Positions 18,496 to 28,607 of a DNA stretch of 64,000 nucleotides are shown piece by piece. The stretch covers positions 1 to 64,000 of the forward strand of contig NZ_PEBS01000001.1 in the NCBI RefSeq assembly GCF_002869965.1. Reading direction: 5' to 3'. Below the pieces are notes generated by a model that was given only the letters and a program-made list of their open reading frames with translations, had not been told where the DNA came from and did no database searches. Positions within the stretch are counted from its first letter, which is position 1. The number at the start of each line of letters is the position of its first letter. This DNA is from Janthinobacterium sp. ROICE36 (GTDB taxonomy: Bacteria > Pseudomonadota > Gammaproteobacteria > Burkholderiales > Burkholderiaceae_D). The translations under genes and the position numbers were made by a program.

Positions 18496-20733
18496 TCAGG
18501 CGGCGACGCGGAAGCGCGACACCGAGTTTTTCAGTTCCTGCGCCAGCATCGACAACTTGTGGATCGACTGCGCCGTTTGCTGCGTGCCGTCCTGGGTCTG
18601 CTGCGTCACGCTCAGGATATGCTGGATATTCAAGGCCACGCCGCTGGCCGAGCCGGCCTGCGTGCCGGTGGCAAACGAGATGCCCTGGATCAGTTCAGCC
18701 AGGTGTTTCGACACCTGGCTGATGTCGTTCAAGGCAGCGCCGGCTGCGTCGGACAGGTGTGCGCCCTCGACCACGCCCTGCGTGGATTTTTCCATCGCGC
18801 GGGTGGCGTCCTGGGTGTCGGCCTGGATGGTGCGCACCAGCGCACCGATCTGCTTGGCGGCGGCGGCCGAGCGTTCGGCCAGGCGCTGCACTTCCTCGGC
18901 GACGACCGAGAAGCCGCGGCCCGCCTCGCCGGCCGAGGCGGCCTGGATGGCGGCGTTCAGCGCCAGCACGTTGGTCTGCTCGGTGATGTCGGAAATGAGC
19001 TCGGTGATTTCGCCGATTTCCTGCGACGATTCGCCCAGGCGCTTGATGCGCTTGGACGTATCCTGGATCTGCTCGCGGATTTCATGCATGCCCTTGATGG
19101 CGTTTTCCACCGCCGTCGCGCCCTGCTGCGCCGCCGCCACCGACTGACGCGCCACGTCGGCCGAGACACTGGCCGACTTCGACACGTCGGTAATCGCATT
19201 GGCCATTTTGACCACGGTGGCACTGACGCCCTGAATTTCGCGCGACTGCTGCTGCGAAGCGATCAGGAGCTTGCTGGAGATGCCTTGCGCCTGCGTCGAG
19301 GCGCGGTTGACCTGCTCGGCCGTCGCCGTCACCCTCCCCACCAGGCCGCGCAATTCCTCGACCGTGTAGTTGACGGAATCGGCGATGGCGCCCGTGATAT
19401 CCTCCGACACGGTGGCCTGCACCGTCAGGTCGCCGTCAGCGACCTTCTGCAATTCGTTCATCAGGCGCAGGATGGCCGCCTGGTTCTGCTCATTCTTGGC
19501 CTTGGCCTGCGCTTCCTTTTCCTGCGACAGCAGGCGCAGGATTTCCGCTTCCTGGCGCCGCCGCTCGGCGTCGCGCGTGCGGTTGACGGAGTCCTGCAGC
19601 AGCACGCGGCCGATACCGGCCGCCGCGATCAGGGTCAGCAACACGCCGCCGACCATCATCCAGAAGGCCATGCCCAGCGTTTCCTGGTTCACGTGGTACA
19701 TCTGCAGCAGCAGGGTCAAGCGCTGGCGCAGGTCTTCGTTCTCGTTGAAGATCAGCTGTTCGGCGCTCTTGGCCGAACTGAATTTATCCAGCCGGTCGAG
19801 TATCGACGAGACCAGTTTCTGGTAAGTGTCGAAACTGCCTTTCAGCGCCACCAGCCGGTCGCGCAATTCGGCGTCGCGCGTGGGCGCCAATTGCAGCGCC
19901 ACACTGCCGTTGAGCAAGCCTTCGACGGCGGTACGGAAATACGTCGTGTCGCGCCCCAGCGAAAATGCCGTTTCCGAACTGATGCTGCCCGACGACAGAA
20001 ACTCGCTGGCACTGCGACTCATGCGCTGGCTCAGCATCATCAGGCGGCCGATGACGGCCAGGTCGCGCGCGTTGCCGCCGTGCTGTACCTTGAGCACCGC
20101 GATTTCCTCCGTCTGCGCCAGCAGCGCCGGCGACAGCGCGTTCAATTGCTGCAAGGTCTTGTCGAATTCGCCCAGCTCCGTTTTCAGGCGCAAGATGGTG
20201 CTGGCCGCACGGTCGCTGCTGGCCCACTTCTTGCGCGCGTCGGCCACCGCCGCCAGCAGGCCGGAACGCGACTCGCCGATATCGCGCCCGTGATATGTCC
20301 CGCCGCGCAGCATCAGGCGAAAATCCTGGTTCAGTTCATTGCGGCTTTCCTCAAGCTGGCGGAAGGCTTCCGGATTGCCTTGCACGGCATTCGGCGCAGC
20401 CTTGCCGATGCGCTGAGAATGCATCAGCGCGTCGCTGGCCAGCTGCGTCTGCGCCGAGGCGATATTGCCGCTACGCGTGTTGAGGCCGACGAACAGCAGG
20501 CTGGCGGCCAGGCTCAGGGCCATCACCGTCGACAGGATGCTCAATTGCTTTTGCAGCGGCAAATGGCCGATCAGCGGCAGCTTCAAGTCGCTGACCGGTG
20601 CCTTGGCCAGCGACTTGCGCCGTCCCAGCGCGTCGCGCAGGCGCAGCGGCAGGTCGGCCGCCGATGCCGGTGCATCTGCGGCGTGCTGCGCTTCGGGCAT
20701 GCCGGCGGCCAGAATGGGGGAATGGGCGCCCAT
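18496..20733 (-). CDS. pilJ: Methyl-accepting chemotaxis protein PilJ
   Basis: The start ATG at 20733 shares one base with the pilI stop (TGATG), giving 745 residues; the longer open frame overlaps pilI and is rejected. Membrane segments lie at about 64-84 and 352-378, enclosing a periplasmic sensor of roughly 270 residues. The highly conserved signalling hairpin ([32 protein letters not shown]) sits near 585-635. It is the membrane receptor of the Pil-Chp system. No methyltransferase (pilK) or methylesterase (chpB) gene is adjacent. Confidence 0.95.
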   Translation of the reverse strand: MGAHSPILAAGMPEAQHAADAPASAADLPLRLRDALGRRKSLAKAPVSDLKLPLIGHLPLQKQLSILSTVMALSLAASLLFVGLNTRSGNIASAQTQLASDALMHSQRIGKAAPNAVQGNPEAFRQLEESRNELNQDFRLMLRGGTYHGRDIGESRSGLLAAVADARKKWASSDRAASTILRLKTELGEFDKTLQQLNALSPALLAQTEEIAVLKVQHGGNARDLAVIGRLMMLSQRMSRSASEFLSSGSISSETAFSLGRDTTYFRTAVEGLLNGSVALQLAPTRDAELRDRLVALKGSFDTYQKLVSSILDRLDKFSSAKSAEQLIFNENEDLRQRLTLLLQMYHVNQETLGMAFWMMVGGVLLTLIAAAGIGRVLLQDSVNRTRDAERRRQEAEILRLLSQEKEAQAKAKNEQNQAAILRLMNELQKVADGDLTVQATVSEDITGAIADSVNYTVEELRGLVGRVTATAEQVNRASTQAQGISSKLLIASQQQSREIQGVSATVVKMANAITDVSKSASVSADVARQSVAAAQQGATAVENAIKGMHEIREQIQDTSKRIKRLGESSQEIGEITELISDITEQTNVLALNAAIQAASAGEAGRGFSVVAEEVQRLAERSAAAAKQIGALVRTIQADTQDATRAMEKSTQGVVEGAHLSDAAGAALNDISQVSKHLAELIQGISFATGTQAGSASGVALNIQHILSVTQQTQDGTQQTAQSIHKLSMLAQELKNSVSRFRVAA

Positions 20734-21362
20734 CAGCAAATATCCTTGTGTGCGGCCAGGCCGCCAAAGCCGGCATCGAGGAAGCGTTCCGATTGCGCCA
20801 GCTGCGCCAGGTCCAGGCGCAGCCACTGCTGCCCTTCGCTGTCGCGCAGCGCCTGCGCCGCCCAGGATGGTGGCGCATCCGGCAACGGTATGGATTGCAG
20901 CGTACGCAGCTGGCGCAAGCCCAGTACGCGCTCGACCAGCACAGCGCAATTGAGGCCCAGGCGGGGAGAAAACGTGATGATGCGGCAGTGATTGCCAGGT
21001 ACGCAAGACGGTTCGCCCATGTAGCGGGCCAGGTCGACGACGCCCGTCAGGCGTCCACGCATGGCCGCCAGGCCCAGATACCAGTCCTGCGCCAGCGGCA
21101 CGCCCTGGATCTGCACGCCGGTAGCAATGACGATTTCACCGAGCTGCGTCAGGTCTAGCAGGCACGGCCGGCCACCGAGCATCACGCCCAGTTCCTTGCG
21201 CGCTGCCAGCGCGCCGCTGCGCGCGGCCTGTATCCGCTCGATCAATTGCAACTGATACTGGCGCAAGCGCCCCTGCCGCGCGCCCGTCTCGAAGGATGGC
21301 ATGGCGGCAGCGGCAGGCGGGAAGGCCGCTGTAGAAACGCCGTGACCTGGCATCGTTTGCAT
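20733..21362 (-). CDS. pilI: CheW-like adaptor protein PilI
   Basis: A 209-residue CheW-domain protein with RYMGEPSC and [17 protein letters not shown] in a standard CheW fold, and a 40-residue N-terminal extension. It should couple PilJ to ChpA. Its ATG begins two bases after the pilH stop, and its stop overlaps the pilJ start. Confidence 0.92.
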   Translation of the reverse strand: MQTMPGHGVSTAAFPPAAAAMPSFETGARQGRLRQYQLQLIERIQAARSGALAARKELGVMLGGRPCLLDLTQLGEIVIATGVQIQGVPLAQDWYLGLAAMRGRLTGVVDLARYMGEPSCVPGNHCRIITFSPRLGLNCAVLVERVLGLRQLRTLQSIPLPDAPPSWAAQALRDSEGQQWLRLDLAQLAQSERFLDAGFGGLAAHKDIC

Positions 21363-21364
21363 TC

Positions 21365-21730
21365 TCAGGAAAGCGCAGCGATCTTGGCCAGCAGCTCGGC
21401 TTCGACCATCGGCTTGACCAGGTAATCGCGCGCACCCTGGCGCAAGCCCCAGATGCGGTCCGTTTCCTGGCTCTTGCAGGAGCAGATAATCACCGGCACG
21501 TCCTGCAGTTCGGGATCGCGCGCAATCGCCCGCGTGATCTGGAAGCCATTCGCACCAGGCATCACCACATCCATCAGTATCAGGTCGGGCTTGGACTGCT
21601 TCAGTTGCGCCAACGCGTCGGCACCGTCCTGCGCCGTGACGACGGCATAACCGGCACGCACCAGTATCTCGCTCAGGTAATAGCGTTCTGTCGGCGAGTC
21701 ATCGACGATCAGAATTGTGTGTATGGCCAT
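21365..21730 (-). CDS. pilH: Response regulator PilH (single receiver domain)
   Basis: The start ATG at 21730 follows AAGGAAG by six bases and gives 121 residues, the normal PilH length; a longer frame upstream is rejected. The receiver shows TILIVDDSPTERYYL, the acceptor aspartate in PDLILMDVVMPGANG, and the conserved lysine in GARDYLVKPM. It is a CheY-like output of ChpA that influences pilus retraction. Confidence 0.95.
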   Translation of the reverse strand: MAIHTILIVDDSPTERYYLSEILVRAGYAVVTAQDGADALAQLKQSKPDLILMDVVMPGANGFQITRAIARDPELQDVPVIICSCKSQETDRIWGLRQGARDYLVKPMVEAELLAKIAALS

Positions 21731-21765
21731 CTGCTTCCTTGCTGCGTTGTCTATCAATAAACCAC

Positions 21766-22188
21766 TTACTCAAAATGCCTGGCCAGGTGCAGCCGCACGG
21801 CTTGCAGCAGTGCCTCGCGCACCAGCGGCTTGACCAGGCAGGCGCTGGCGCCTGCCATGGCGCCGCGCGCGCGGTCAAACAAGCCCTCTTTCGACGACAG
21901 CATCAGCACCGGCGTGGCATGAAAGGCCGCACTGGCCCTGATCAGCGCACACGTGCGGTAGCCGTCCAGGCGCGGCATGACAATGTCACACACGATCAGC
22001 GCCGGCTGGCAGTCGGCGATCTTGGCCAAGGCCTCGAAGCCGTTTTCCGCCACCACTACGCGATAACCTGCCTCGCGCAAGACCTTTTCCGCCGCGCTGC
22101 GGCTGGTGGCGCTGTCGTCGATGACGAGTATCGTGGCGCTGGCGTACATGGCATCGGACGGTGCCTCGGGCAGGAAGGGGCGCGTCAT
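21766..22188 (-). CDS. pilG: Response regulator PilG (single receiver domain)
   Basis: Receiver domain with TILVIDDSATSRSAAEKVL, acceptor aspartate in PALIVCDIVMPRLDG and lysine in ASACLVKPL. The ATG at 22188 gives 140 residues; an ATG at 22149 would give 127, and no strong ribosome-binding site decides between them. It lies 35 bp upstream of pilH and is the second CheY-like output, normally linked to pilus extension and cAMP signalling in pseudomonads. Confidence 0.9.
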   Translation of the reverse strand: MTRPFLPEAPSDAMYASATILVIDDSATSRSAAEKVLREAGYRVVVAENGFEALAKIADCQPALIVCDIVMPRLDGYRTCALIRASAAFHATPVLMLSSKEGLFDRARGAMAGASACLVKPLVREALLQAVRLHLARHFE

Positions 22189-22274
22189 GTGATTATTCGA
22201 CAATCTTTCATACCATAGCACAGGCCGCCGCGATACCAGCATGCAGGCAGCACCATCCCACGGATCTGGATCAA

Positions 22275-22466
22275 TTAAAGCGCCACCATCTCGAAATCAT
22301 CTTTGCGCGCACCGCATTCAGGACAGGTCCAGTTCATCGGCACATCGGCCCAACGCGTGCCGGGAGCGATGTCTTCGTCGGGCAGACCGGCCGCTTCATC
22401 ATAAACCCAGCCGCAAATTAGACACATCCACGTTTGGAATTGCTGCGTTGTTTCGTTGCTACTCAC
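22275..22466 (-). CDS. Rubredoxin
   Basis: A GTG start at 22466 with AAGGGTGG just upstream gives 63 residues; the longer frame starts with a poorer TTG. It has the two iron-binding knuckles of rubredoxin, C-L-I-C-G and C-P-E-C-G, with the conserved WVYDEAAG and PGTRWADVP between them. It is a one-electron carrier in the cytosol. It heads the pilG-pilH-pilI-pilJ-chpA direction, a common but functionally unexplained neighbour, and is divergent from thiD. Confidence 0.93.
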   Translation of the reverse strand: MSSNETTQQFQTWMCLICGWVYDEAAGLPDEDIAPGTRWADVPMNWTCPECGARKDDFEMVAL

Positions 22467-22523
22467 GTTCTGCCACCCTTCAATCAAGTAAAATGCTGAA
22501 TTAGGTATCTTAATCTACCCGCC

Positions 22524-23381
22524 GTGCAAAACCAAACTTCTCCCCTCATATTAAGCTTCGGCGTGTCCGATCCGGTCGGTGCGATCGGCATCCAGGCCGA
22601 CCTGGCCACGTTTTCAGCCTTCGGCTGCCATGGCCTGTCGGTCACCACGGGCCTGTTGATCAGCGATACAGCGCGCGTGGAAGACGTGCAGCCAGTCGAC
22701 CCGGACTGGGTTTCCGACCAGGCGCGCGTGCTGCTCGAAGACATGTCCGTCTCGGCCATCAAGATCGGCGCCCTGGGCAGCGTGGAAAACGTCACGGCCA
22801 TCGCCGAAATCGTCTCCGACTATCCGAACGTGCCGCTGATCCTCGATCCCTTCATTTCGGCGCTGCCGGAACAGGGCATGGACGACGACGATATCCTCAC
22901 GGCCGTGCGCCAGTTGCTGATCCCGCAAACGACCCTGCTGGTGCTTTCGCCGGTGGAGCTGGAGCGCCTGGCCGAAACCTGGCGCGACGCCGACCCGGAC
23001 GACACCCTGCAAAACGATGTCGATTACCTGGTAGCCCTGGGCTGCGAATACGTGCTCGTCACCGGCATGCCGGCCGACGCCAGCAAGTCCGGCACGGCCG
23101 AAGGCAAATTGCGCGCCAATACTCTGTTCGGCGAGGACGGCGTGGTGCGCCACGACGAATGGCAGCACCTGCCGGGCATCTTCAACGGCGCCGGCAGCAC
23201 CCTCTCGGCGGCGGCCACCGCCCTGCTGGCCCTGGCTGAAAACGAAGACGATGTGCCGCAGGTAGTCGTGGCGGCGCAGGAATTTACCACCGGCGCGCTG
23301 GCCCACGCGCAGCGCCACGGCATGGGCAAGCTGGTGCCGAACCGGCAATTCCAGCAGCAGCGCCAGCGCGGCGGCCAATAA
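22524..23381 (+). CDS. thiD: Hydroxymethylpyrimidine/phosphomethylpyrimidine kinase-like protein
   Basis: The 285-residue protein begins with a GTG. It has the ThiD-type opening ([30 protein letters not shown]) and [21 protein letters not shown]. In canonical ThiD the opening reads SDSSGGAGIQAD; here it is [12 protein letters not shown], and the C-terminal catalytic region reads [17 protein letters not shown] instead of GTGCTLSSA. The family is clear, but these departures make normal thiamine-pathway activity less certain. It ends 50 bp before hemL. Confidence 0.82.
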   Translation: MQNQTSPLILSFGVSDPVGAIGIQADLATFSAFGCHGLSVTTGLLISDTARVEDVQPVDPDWVSDQARVLLEDMSVSAIKIGALGSVENVTAIAEIVSDYPNVPLILDPFISALPEQGMDDDDILTAVRQLLIPQTTLLVLSPVELERLAETWRDADPDDTLQNDVDYLVALGCEYVLVTGMPADASKSGTAEGKLRANTLFGEDGVVRHDEWQHLPGIFNGAGSTLSAAATALLALAENEDDVPQVVVAAQEFTTGALAHAQRHGMGKLVPNRQFQQQRQRGGQ

Positions 23382-23431
23382 GCACAGAACAGACGACACA
23401 GACAACGATCCACTTTCAAGGCACGATTATC

Positions 23432-24721
23432 ATGACGACGACTTCACAGAACGACATCCTGTTTGCCCGCGCACAAAAAACCACGCCAGGCGGCGTCAAC
23501 TCGCCCGTGCGCGCCTTCCGCTCCGTCGGTGGCACGCCGCGCTTCATCACGCGCGCCGAAGGCCCGTACTTCTGGGATGCGGACGGCAAGCGCTATATCG
23601 ACTACATCGGTTCCTGGGGCCCGGCCATCGTCGGTCACGCCCACCCCGAAGTAGTCAAGGCGGTGCAGGATGCCGCCGCGCTGGGCCTGTCGTTCGGCGC
23701 GCCGACCGAAGGCGAAGTGCTGATGGCCGAGGAAATCACGCGCCTGGTGCCGTCGATCGAGCAGGTGCGCCTGGTATCGTCGGGCACGGAAGCGACCATG
23801 AGCGCCCTGCGCCTGGCGCGCGGCGCCACGGGACGCGACAAGATCGTCAAATTCGAAGGCTGCTACCACGGCCACGCCGATTCACTGCTGGTCAAGGCGG
23901 GCAGCGGCTTGCTCACCTTCGGCAACCCGACCTCGGCCGGCGTGCCGGAAGATTTTGTGAAGCACACCCTGGTGCTCGACTACAACAACGTCGAACAGCT
24001 GAAAGACGCCTTCGACAGCTTCGGCGCGGAGATCGCCTGCGTCATCGTCGAACCGGTGGCCGGCAACATGAATCTGGTGAAAGCCACGCCGCAATTCCTG
24101 CAGGCGATGCGCGAGCTGTGCACGCAGCACGGCGCCCTGCTCATTTTCGATGAAGTCATGTGCGGCTTGCGCGTGGCCCTGGGCGGCGCGCAGGCGCTGT
24201 ACGGCATCCAGCCCGATCTCACCGCGTTGGGCAAGGTGATTGGCGGCGGCATGCCGGTGGCGGCCTTCGGCGGCAGCGCGGCGCTGATGCACCACATGGC
24301 ACCGCTGGGCGCCGTCTACCAGGCGGGCACCCTGTCGGGCAACCCGGTCGCCGTGGCAGCCGGCATGGCCACCTTGAAACTGATCCAGCAGCCAGGCTTC
24401 TACGAGCAACTGGGCGCCACGGCCAAGCGCCTGGCCGAAGGCTTGACGGCCGCCGCACAAGAGGCGGGCGTGGTTTTCTGCGCCGACTACATCGGCGGCA
24501 TGTTTGGCATTTATTTCAGCGCCACGCCGCCGACCAGCTACGCAGAAATGATGGCGGGCGACCGTAGCAAGTTCAACGCCTTCTTCCACGCCATGCTGGA
24601 CGAAGGCGTGTACTTTGCGCCAGCCGCCTTCGAGGCGGGCTTCGTCTCGGCACAGCACGATGATGCCGTCATCGACGCCACCATCGCCGCTGCGCGCAAG
24701 GTATTCGCAAAACTCGCGTAA
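23432..24721 (+). CDS. hemL: Glutamate-1-semialdehyde 2,1-aminomutase
   Basis: The 429-residue PLP enzyme has the expected motifs: [11 protein letters not shown] near the N-terminus, [16 protein letters not shown], and the PLP lysine within [12 protein letters not shown]. It converts glutamate-1-semialdehyde to 5-aminolevulinate in the C5 pathway of tetrapyrrole synthesis. A large inverted repeat follows directly after its stop. Confidence 0.97.
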   Translation: MTTTSQNDILFARAQKTTPGGVNSPVRAFRSVGGTPRFITRAEGPYFWDADGKRYIDYIGSWGPAIVGHAHPEVVKAVQDAAALGLSFGAPTEGEVLMAEEITRLVPSIEQVRLVSSGTEATMSALRLARGATGRDKIVKFEGCYHGHADSLLVKAGSGLLTFGNPTSAGVPEDFVKHTLVLDYNNVEQLKDAFDSFGAEIACVIVEPVAGNMNLVKATPQFLQAMRELCTQHGALLIFDEVMCGLRVALGGAQALYGIQPDLTALGKVIGGGMPVAAFGGSAALMHHMAPLGAVYQAGTLSGNPVAVAAGMATLKLIQQPGFYEQLGATAKRLAEGLTAAAQEAGVVFCADYIGGMFGIYFSATPPTSYAEMMAGDRSKFNAFFHAMLDEGVYFAPAAFEAGFVSAQHDDAVIDATIAAARKVFAKLA

Positions 24722-24726
24722 GGTAC

Positions 24727-24844
24727 ACACCTGACAAAACCTACTGCGCGTCGCGCTTTGCGGCCGGCGATGCTCACCGTACTAGAGTACGGTTGCGCTT
24801 CTCGGCCACAAATCACTGCCGCTCGCTACGGTTTTGTCAGGTGT
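24727..24844. repeat. Intergenic inverted repeat (15-bp perfect arms) between hemL and a convergent HAD gene
   Basis: The arms ACACCTGACAAAACC (24727-24741) and GGTTTTGTCAGGTGT (24830-24844) are perfect reverse complements. They enclose 88 bp that contain a smaller palindrome, ACCGTACTAGAGTACGGT (24776-24793). The element fills the whole gap between two converging genes. It could be a bidirectional terminator or a REP/MITE-like repeat; there is no T-run after either arm. Confidence 0.75.
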
Positions 24845-24846
24845 CG

Positions 24847-25563
24847 TTACACTGTAGCGCTTTGTAGCACCGCAGCCACCAGCGCCGGCAAGCTGGCCAT
24901 GTCGTTGAACACGAGATGCGCGCCGGCCGCCTTCAGGCGCGCTTCCTGGCCGGGGGCGATATGCCCGCCGCCGATGAAGCCCAGCACCGTCATGCCTGCC
25001 GCCACGGCGGCCGTCACGCCCGTGACGCTGTCTTCCAGCGCCAGGCATTGACCAGGCGGCACGCCAAAGGCGGCCGCCGCCGCCAGGTAGACGCCCGGAT
25101 GCGGCTTGGCGTGGCCCACCAGGTCCGGCGTAAACACGCGTTGATCGAACAGGGGCGCCATGCCAGTGCGCTCGAGCGCCGACAGCACGCGTGCACTGAC
25201 GCTGTTCGAGGCCACGGCCTTGGGCAGCGCAATGGCGGCCAGCGCCTGGGCCACGCCCGGCACGGCGCGCAATTGCGCATCGCAGGCCGCATCGACGGCG
25301 TTGCCGATGGCCATGATCTCGTCGGCCGGCAATTGCGGCAAGCCCAGTTCCTTGTAGATATCCTGCATCAGCGGCACCAGGCGCTGGCCCAGGCGCGGCT
25401 CGATCAAGCCTTGCAGGGTGACGCCCTGGGGCAAATTGGGCAGGCGCGGCGCCAGCAATTCCAGCAGCGCTTGCAGGGCCACGGCTTCGCTGTCGATCAG
25501 CACGCCATCGCAGTCGCTGATCAAATGGGTAAAGCGCGGTGGGATAGTGGCGGTATCAGGCAT
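24847..25563 (-). CDS. HAD-superfamily phosphatase (beta-phosphoglucomutase/phosphoglycolate phosphatase-like)
   Basis: The ATG at 25563, preceded by GGAGAG, gives 238 residues; the longer upstream frame is rejected. Motif I is ISDCDGVLIDSE (nucleophile and acid D-x-D), motif II VASNS, and motif IV CLALEDSVTGV. A helical cap lies between residues 20 and 90. This layout fits small sugar-phosphate or phosphoglycolate phosphatases; the substrate cannot be named. Confidence 0.87.
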   Translation of the reverse strand: MPDTATIPPRFTHLISDCDGVLIDSEAVALQALLELLAPRLPNLPQGVTLQGLIEPRLGQRLVPLMQDIYKELGLPQLPADEIMAIGNAVDAACDAQLRAVPGVAQALAAIALPKAVASNSVSARVLSALERTGMAPLFDQRVFTPDLVGHAKPHPGVYLAAAAAFGVPPGQCLALEDSVTGVTAAVAAGMTVLGFIGGGHIAPGQEARLKAAGAHLVFNDMASLPALVAAVLQSATV

Positions 25564-25818
25564 GGACTCTCCAGAAGGCAACGGTGACGGGAAATGCGGC
25601 GGCCAGCCGGCCAAGGCTGGCATCGCAACGATCATAGGTGGAACAGGCGGATGCTACCACGCAGAAAACGTATCAATAACGATACTTTTCTGCAAAAAGC
25701 AGATTACGGGGGAAAGAATCGGGCGCCAGGCAAGCGGCTACGCGCAAATACCAATGCAATACCACGCAATACCAATGATTATCGCCGATTTTTGAAATTG
25801 CTGCGCTCGCCTTGAAAT

Positions 25819-25840
25819 CCGGGACGCGGGAGCGTCCCGG
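25819..25840 (-). terminator. Hairpin downstream of corA
   Basis: CCGGGACGC and GCGTCCCGG form a perfect 9-bp stem with a GGGA loop, starting nine bases past the corA stop on the minus strand. The T-run is weak, so termination efficiency is uncertain. Confidence 0.6.
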
Positions 25841-25848
25841 CGAGACGG

Positions 25849-26814
25849 TTATTTCAGCCAGCCCCGATGGCGGAAATACAGGAAGGGCGCGATGGCGCTG
25901 GTAATCATCAAGCCCCAGGCCCACGGATAGCCGAACGACCACTCCAGTTCCGGCATCAGCTTGAAGTTCATGCCGTACACGCTGGCGATCAGGGTCGGCG
26001 GCAGGAAGGCCACGCTGGCCACCGAGAAGATCTTGATGATCTTGTTCTGGTTGATGTTGATGAAACCGACGGTGGCATCCATCAGGAAGTTGATCTTGTC
26101 AAACAGGAACGAGGTATGGCCGTCGAGCGATTCGATGTCGCGCAAAATCTGCCGCGCTTCCTCGAACTGCTCGGAATTCAACAAGCGGCCGCGCATCAAA
26201 AAGCTCACGGCGCGGCGCGTATCCATCATGTTGCGGCGGATGCGGCCATTCAAATCTTCCTCGTGGGCAATCGCATTCAGCGCTTCGGCCGCGTGCGCAT
26301 CGGTAAATTCCTTTTGCAGCACGCGCGTGCTGACTTCTTCCAGGTTCTGGTAGATGCCTTCGAGCACGTCCGCCGAATATTCGGCGTCGGTGGCGTACAG
26401 GTCGAGCAGCACGTCCATGTAGTCGGCGATCGAGCCTGGCCGCGAGCGGGCGCGCATGCGCACCAGGCGGAACACGGGCAGGTCGTCCGTATGCATGGAA
26501 AACAGGATCTTGCGGGCCAGAATGAAGGCTACCGTGATGACGCGCGAGGGACCGTCGTCTTCTTCACGCAAGAAGTCCGTGCGCAGATGCAAGTCGCCGT
26601 TTTCCGCTTCGTAATAGCGGGCCGACGCTTCAATATCCTTGACTTCATCTTCGCCCGGCAGGGTGACGTTGTAGATGGCCTTGACCCAGGCCCGTTCATC
26701 ATCGGTGGGGTCGGTCAGGTCGACCCACACCGGTTCGGCATTTTCGAGGTCTGCGCGGCTGTCGATCGGCACCTGGTTGAGCCGGCCATTCTGTAATACA
26801 AAGACATTGATCAT
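25849..26814 (-). CDS. corA: Magnesium/cobalt transporter CorA family protein
   Basis: A 321-residue CorA-type channel: a long cytosolic N-terminal domain, a stalk helix, and two C-terminal membrane segments with the family signature YGMNF at the end of the first. The C-terminus is basic (RHRGWLK). It should carry Mg2+ across the inner membrane. It stands as a single gene; no Mg-responsive leader was recognised in the upstream gap. Confidence 0.94.
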   Translation of the reverse strand: MINVFVLQNGRLNQVPIDSRADLENAEPVWVDLTDPTDDERAWVKAIYNVTLPGEDEVKDIEASARYYEAENGDLHLRTDFLREEDDGPSRVITVAFILARKILFSMHTDDLPVFRLVRMRARSRPGSIADYMDVLLDLYATDAEYSADVLEGIYQNLEEVSTRVLQKEFTDAHAAEALNAIAHEEDLNGRIRRNMMDTRRAVSFLMRGRLLNSEQFEEARQILRDIESLDGHTSFLFDKINFLMDATVGFININQNKIIKIFSVASVAFLPPTLIASVYGMNFKLMPELEWSFGYPWAWGLMITSAIAPFLYFRHRGWLK

Positions 26815-27036
26815 GCGCGCTCTCAGCCGGATGTTGGGTTATCGTGATGTGCTGGCGCTTGCGCCAAAAATGAAAACAGCGCAAGTGTACCCGCAAAGGC
26901 CTTTTCACGACCACCCCCCGGCACCGCTTTTTCACGGAAAAAGTGCGGCGTTGCGCCAACCGAGCCGATTAAGATGCTGCGCCGCAATAGTGCCAATCAA
27001 GCAGCTTTGATTTTATGCAAAGAAAGCCGGCTGCCA

Positions 27037-27768
27037 TCAAGGCAGTTCCGCCGCTCCCATGCGGCGCAGGATGACACTAGTGCGCCGGTTCAGATAACCC
27101 GTATCGCGGTGACGGTCATAAAAGCGGGGGTTCGGCAGCATCACGGCCAGTTTCGCCGCCTGTCCGGCGCTCAGGCCGGCAGCGCTGACCTTGTAATAGT
27201 GGCGCGCAGCCGCTTCGGCGCCGAAGATGCCCGTGCCAAATTCCACCACATTCAAATAAATTTCGAAAATGCGCTGCTTTTCCATCAGGCTTTCCAGCAT
27301 ATACGTGATGATCAATTCTTGGCCCTTGCGCACATAGCTGCGCGAACCGGACAGGAACAGATTCTTCGCCAGTTGCTGCGTGATGGTGGAGCCGCCCGCC
27401 ACAACCTTTTGTTTTTTGCTATTTTTCTCATATGCCTTTTGCAAGGCTTCCCAGTCCACCCCTTCATGCTCGGAAAAATTCGCATCTTCCGAGGCGATGA
27501 TGGCCCGTTTCAAGTTGTTCGAGATGCGGTTGTATGGCACCCACGTCTGCTGGATGGTCGCATTGGGATGCTTGTCCTGCAAGACAGACAACTGTTCACG
27601 CATGAAGGCCGTGCTGGACGGGTTGTGGTCGACCCACCACCAGATTTGCAGGAAGAAATACAGTTGCACGACGATGAAGGCCATTACGGGCACGATGAAC
27701 AGCCACTTGATCCAGCCGTAGCGCTTGCCGCTACCACCTTTGCGCGCGCCCTTCTTGCCGGCGCTCAC
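27037..27768 (-). CDS. mtgA: Monofunctional biosynthetic peptidoglycan transglycosylase
   Basis: A GTG start at 27768 overlaps the aroE stop (GTGA), giving 243 residues; the longer frame lies inside aroE. One N-terminal membrane segment ([18 protein letters not shown]) follows a basic tail. The family-51 glycosyltransferase motifs are present: [15 protein letters not shown] with the catalytic glutamate, [15 protein letters not shown] and [13 protein letters not shown]. It polymerises lipid II glycan strands at the inner membrane. Confidence 0.95.
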   Translation of the reverse strand: MSAGKKGARKGGSGKRYGWIKWLFIVPVMAFIVVQLYFFLQIWWWVDHNPSSTAFMREQLSVLQDKHPNATIQQTWVPYNRISNNLKRAIIASEDANFSEHEGVDWEALQKAYEKNSKKQKVVAGGSTITQQLAKNLFLSGSRSYVRKGQELIITYMLESLMEKQRIFEIYLNVVEFGTGIFGAEAAARHYYKVSAAGLSAGQAAKLAVMLPNPRFYDRHRDTGYLNRRTSVILRRMGAAELP

Positions 27769-28607
27769 AGGCTGCCCCGCAATTGCGCCAGCAAGTCCTG
27801 CGTCTGCGGCCGCACGCCGCGCCACACGTAAAATGCTTCGGCCGCCTGCTCCACCAGCATGCCCAGGCCATCGCGCACCTGCGCGCCATGCTGCGCGGCA
27901 AAGTCCATGAAGACGGTGGGCTGCGCGCCATACATCATGTCCAGCGCCAGAGTGTGGCTGCCGAAGATACTCGCTGGCACGGGCGGCAAGTCGCCCGCCA
28001 GGCTGGCCGAGGTGGCATTGATGACGATATCGAACTGGCCCTCGGGCTGCGTGTAGCCGCCGGCGCGCAGTTGATCGGGGTGAGCCAGCGCATTGGCAAA
28101 CTGTGCCACCAGCGCCTCGGCCGTGGCCACGTTGCGGTTGGCAATGAAGACTTCCTGCGGCGCCTGTTCCAGCAAGGGCAGCACGACGCCGCGCGCCGCG
28201 CCGCCCGCGCCCAGCAGCAGGACGCGCTTGCCGGCAATGGCCACGCCTGCGTTGCGCATGATGTCCGCCACCAGGCCTGCGCCATCGGTATTGTCGCCAA
28301 GAATGGTCTCGCCATCGAAACGCAGGGTATTGACGGCGCCGGCCGCTTGCGCGCGCGGCGTCAGGACGGTGGCCAGCGCGCACGCGTCCAGCTTGAAGGG
28401 CAGGGTCACGTTCGCGCCCTTGCCGCCCTCGGCCGCAAACGTAAGGGCCGCCAGGGCAAAGCCATCCAGCGGCGCCAGCCGGCGTTCATAGGCCATGGCT
28501 AGGCCCGTCTGCAGGGCAAACGCGGCGTGTATCAGGGGGGACTTGCTGTGGGCGATGGGATTGCCAAATACGCAATATTGATCAGGCTTAATATTTTGCT
28601 TGTTCAA
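27765..28607 (-). CDS. aroE: Shikimate dehydrogenase (NADP+)
   Basis: The 280-residue protein shows the substrate motif [15 protein letters not shown], catalytic region VTLPFK, and dinucleotide loop [10 protein letters not shown]. It reduces 3-dehydroshikimate to shikimate. The start codon is TTG (28607), overlapping the tonB-like stop (TTGA); no better start is nearby. mtgA overlaps its end, so tonB-like, aroE and mtgA are probably translated in sequence. Confidence 0.96.
   Translation of the reverse strand: MNKQNIKPDQYCVFGNPIAHSKSPLIHAAFALQTGLAMAYERRLAPLDGFALAALTFAAEGGKGANVTLPFKLDACALATVLTPRAQAAGAVNTLRFDGETILGDNTDGAGLVADIMRNAGVAIAGKRVLLLGAGGAARGVVLPLLEQAPQEVFIANRNVATAEALVAQFANALAHPDQLRAGGYTQPEGQFDIVINATSASLAGDLPPVPASIFGSHTLALDMMYGAQPTVFMDFAAQHGAQVRDGLGMLVEQAAEAFYVWRGVRPQTQDLLAQLRGSL

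Noticed and set aside
18484..20991. 835-codon open frame on the plus strand across pilJ
   Set aside because: Antisense to a clearly real chemoreceptor gene; composition is that of a GC-rich shadow.
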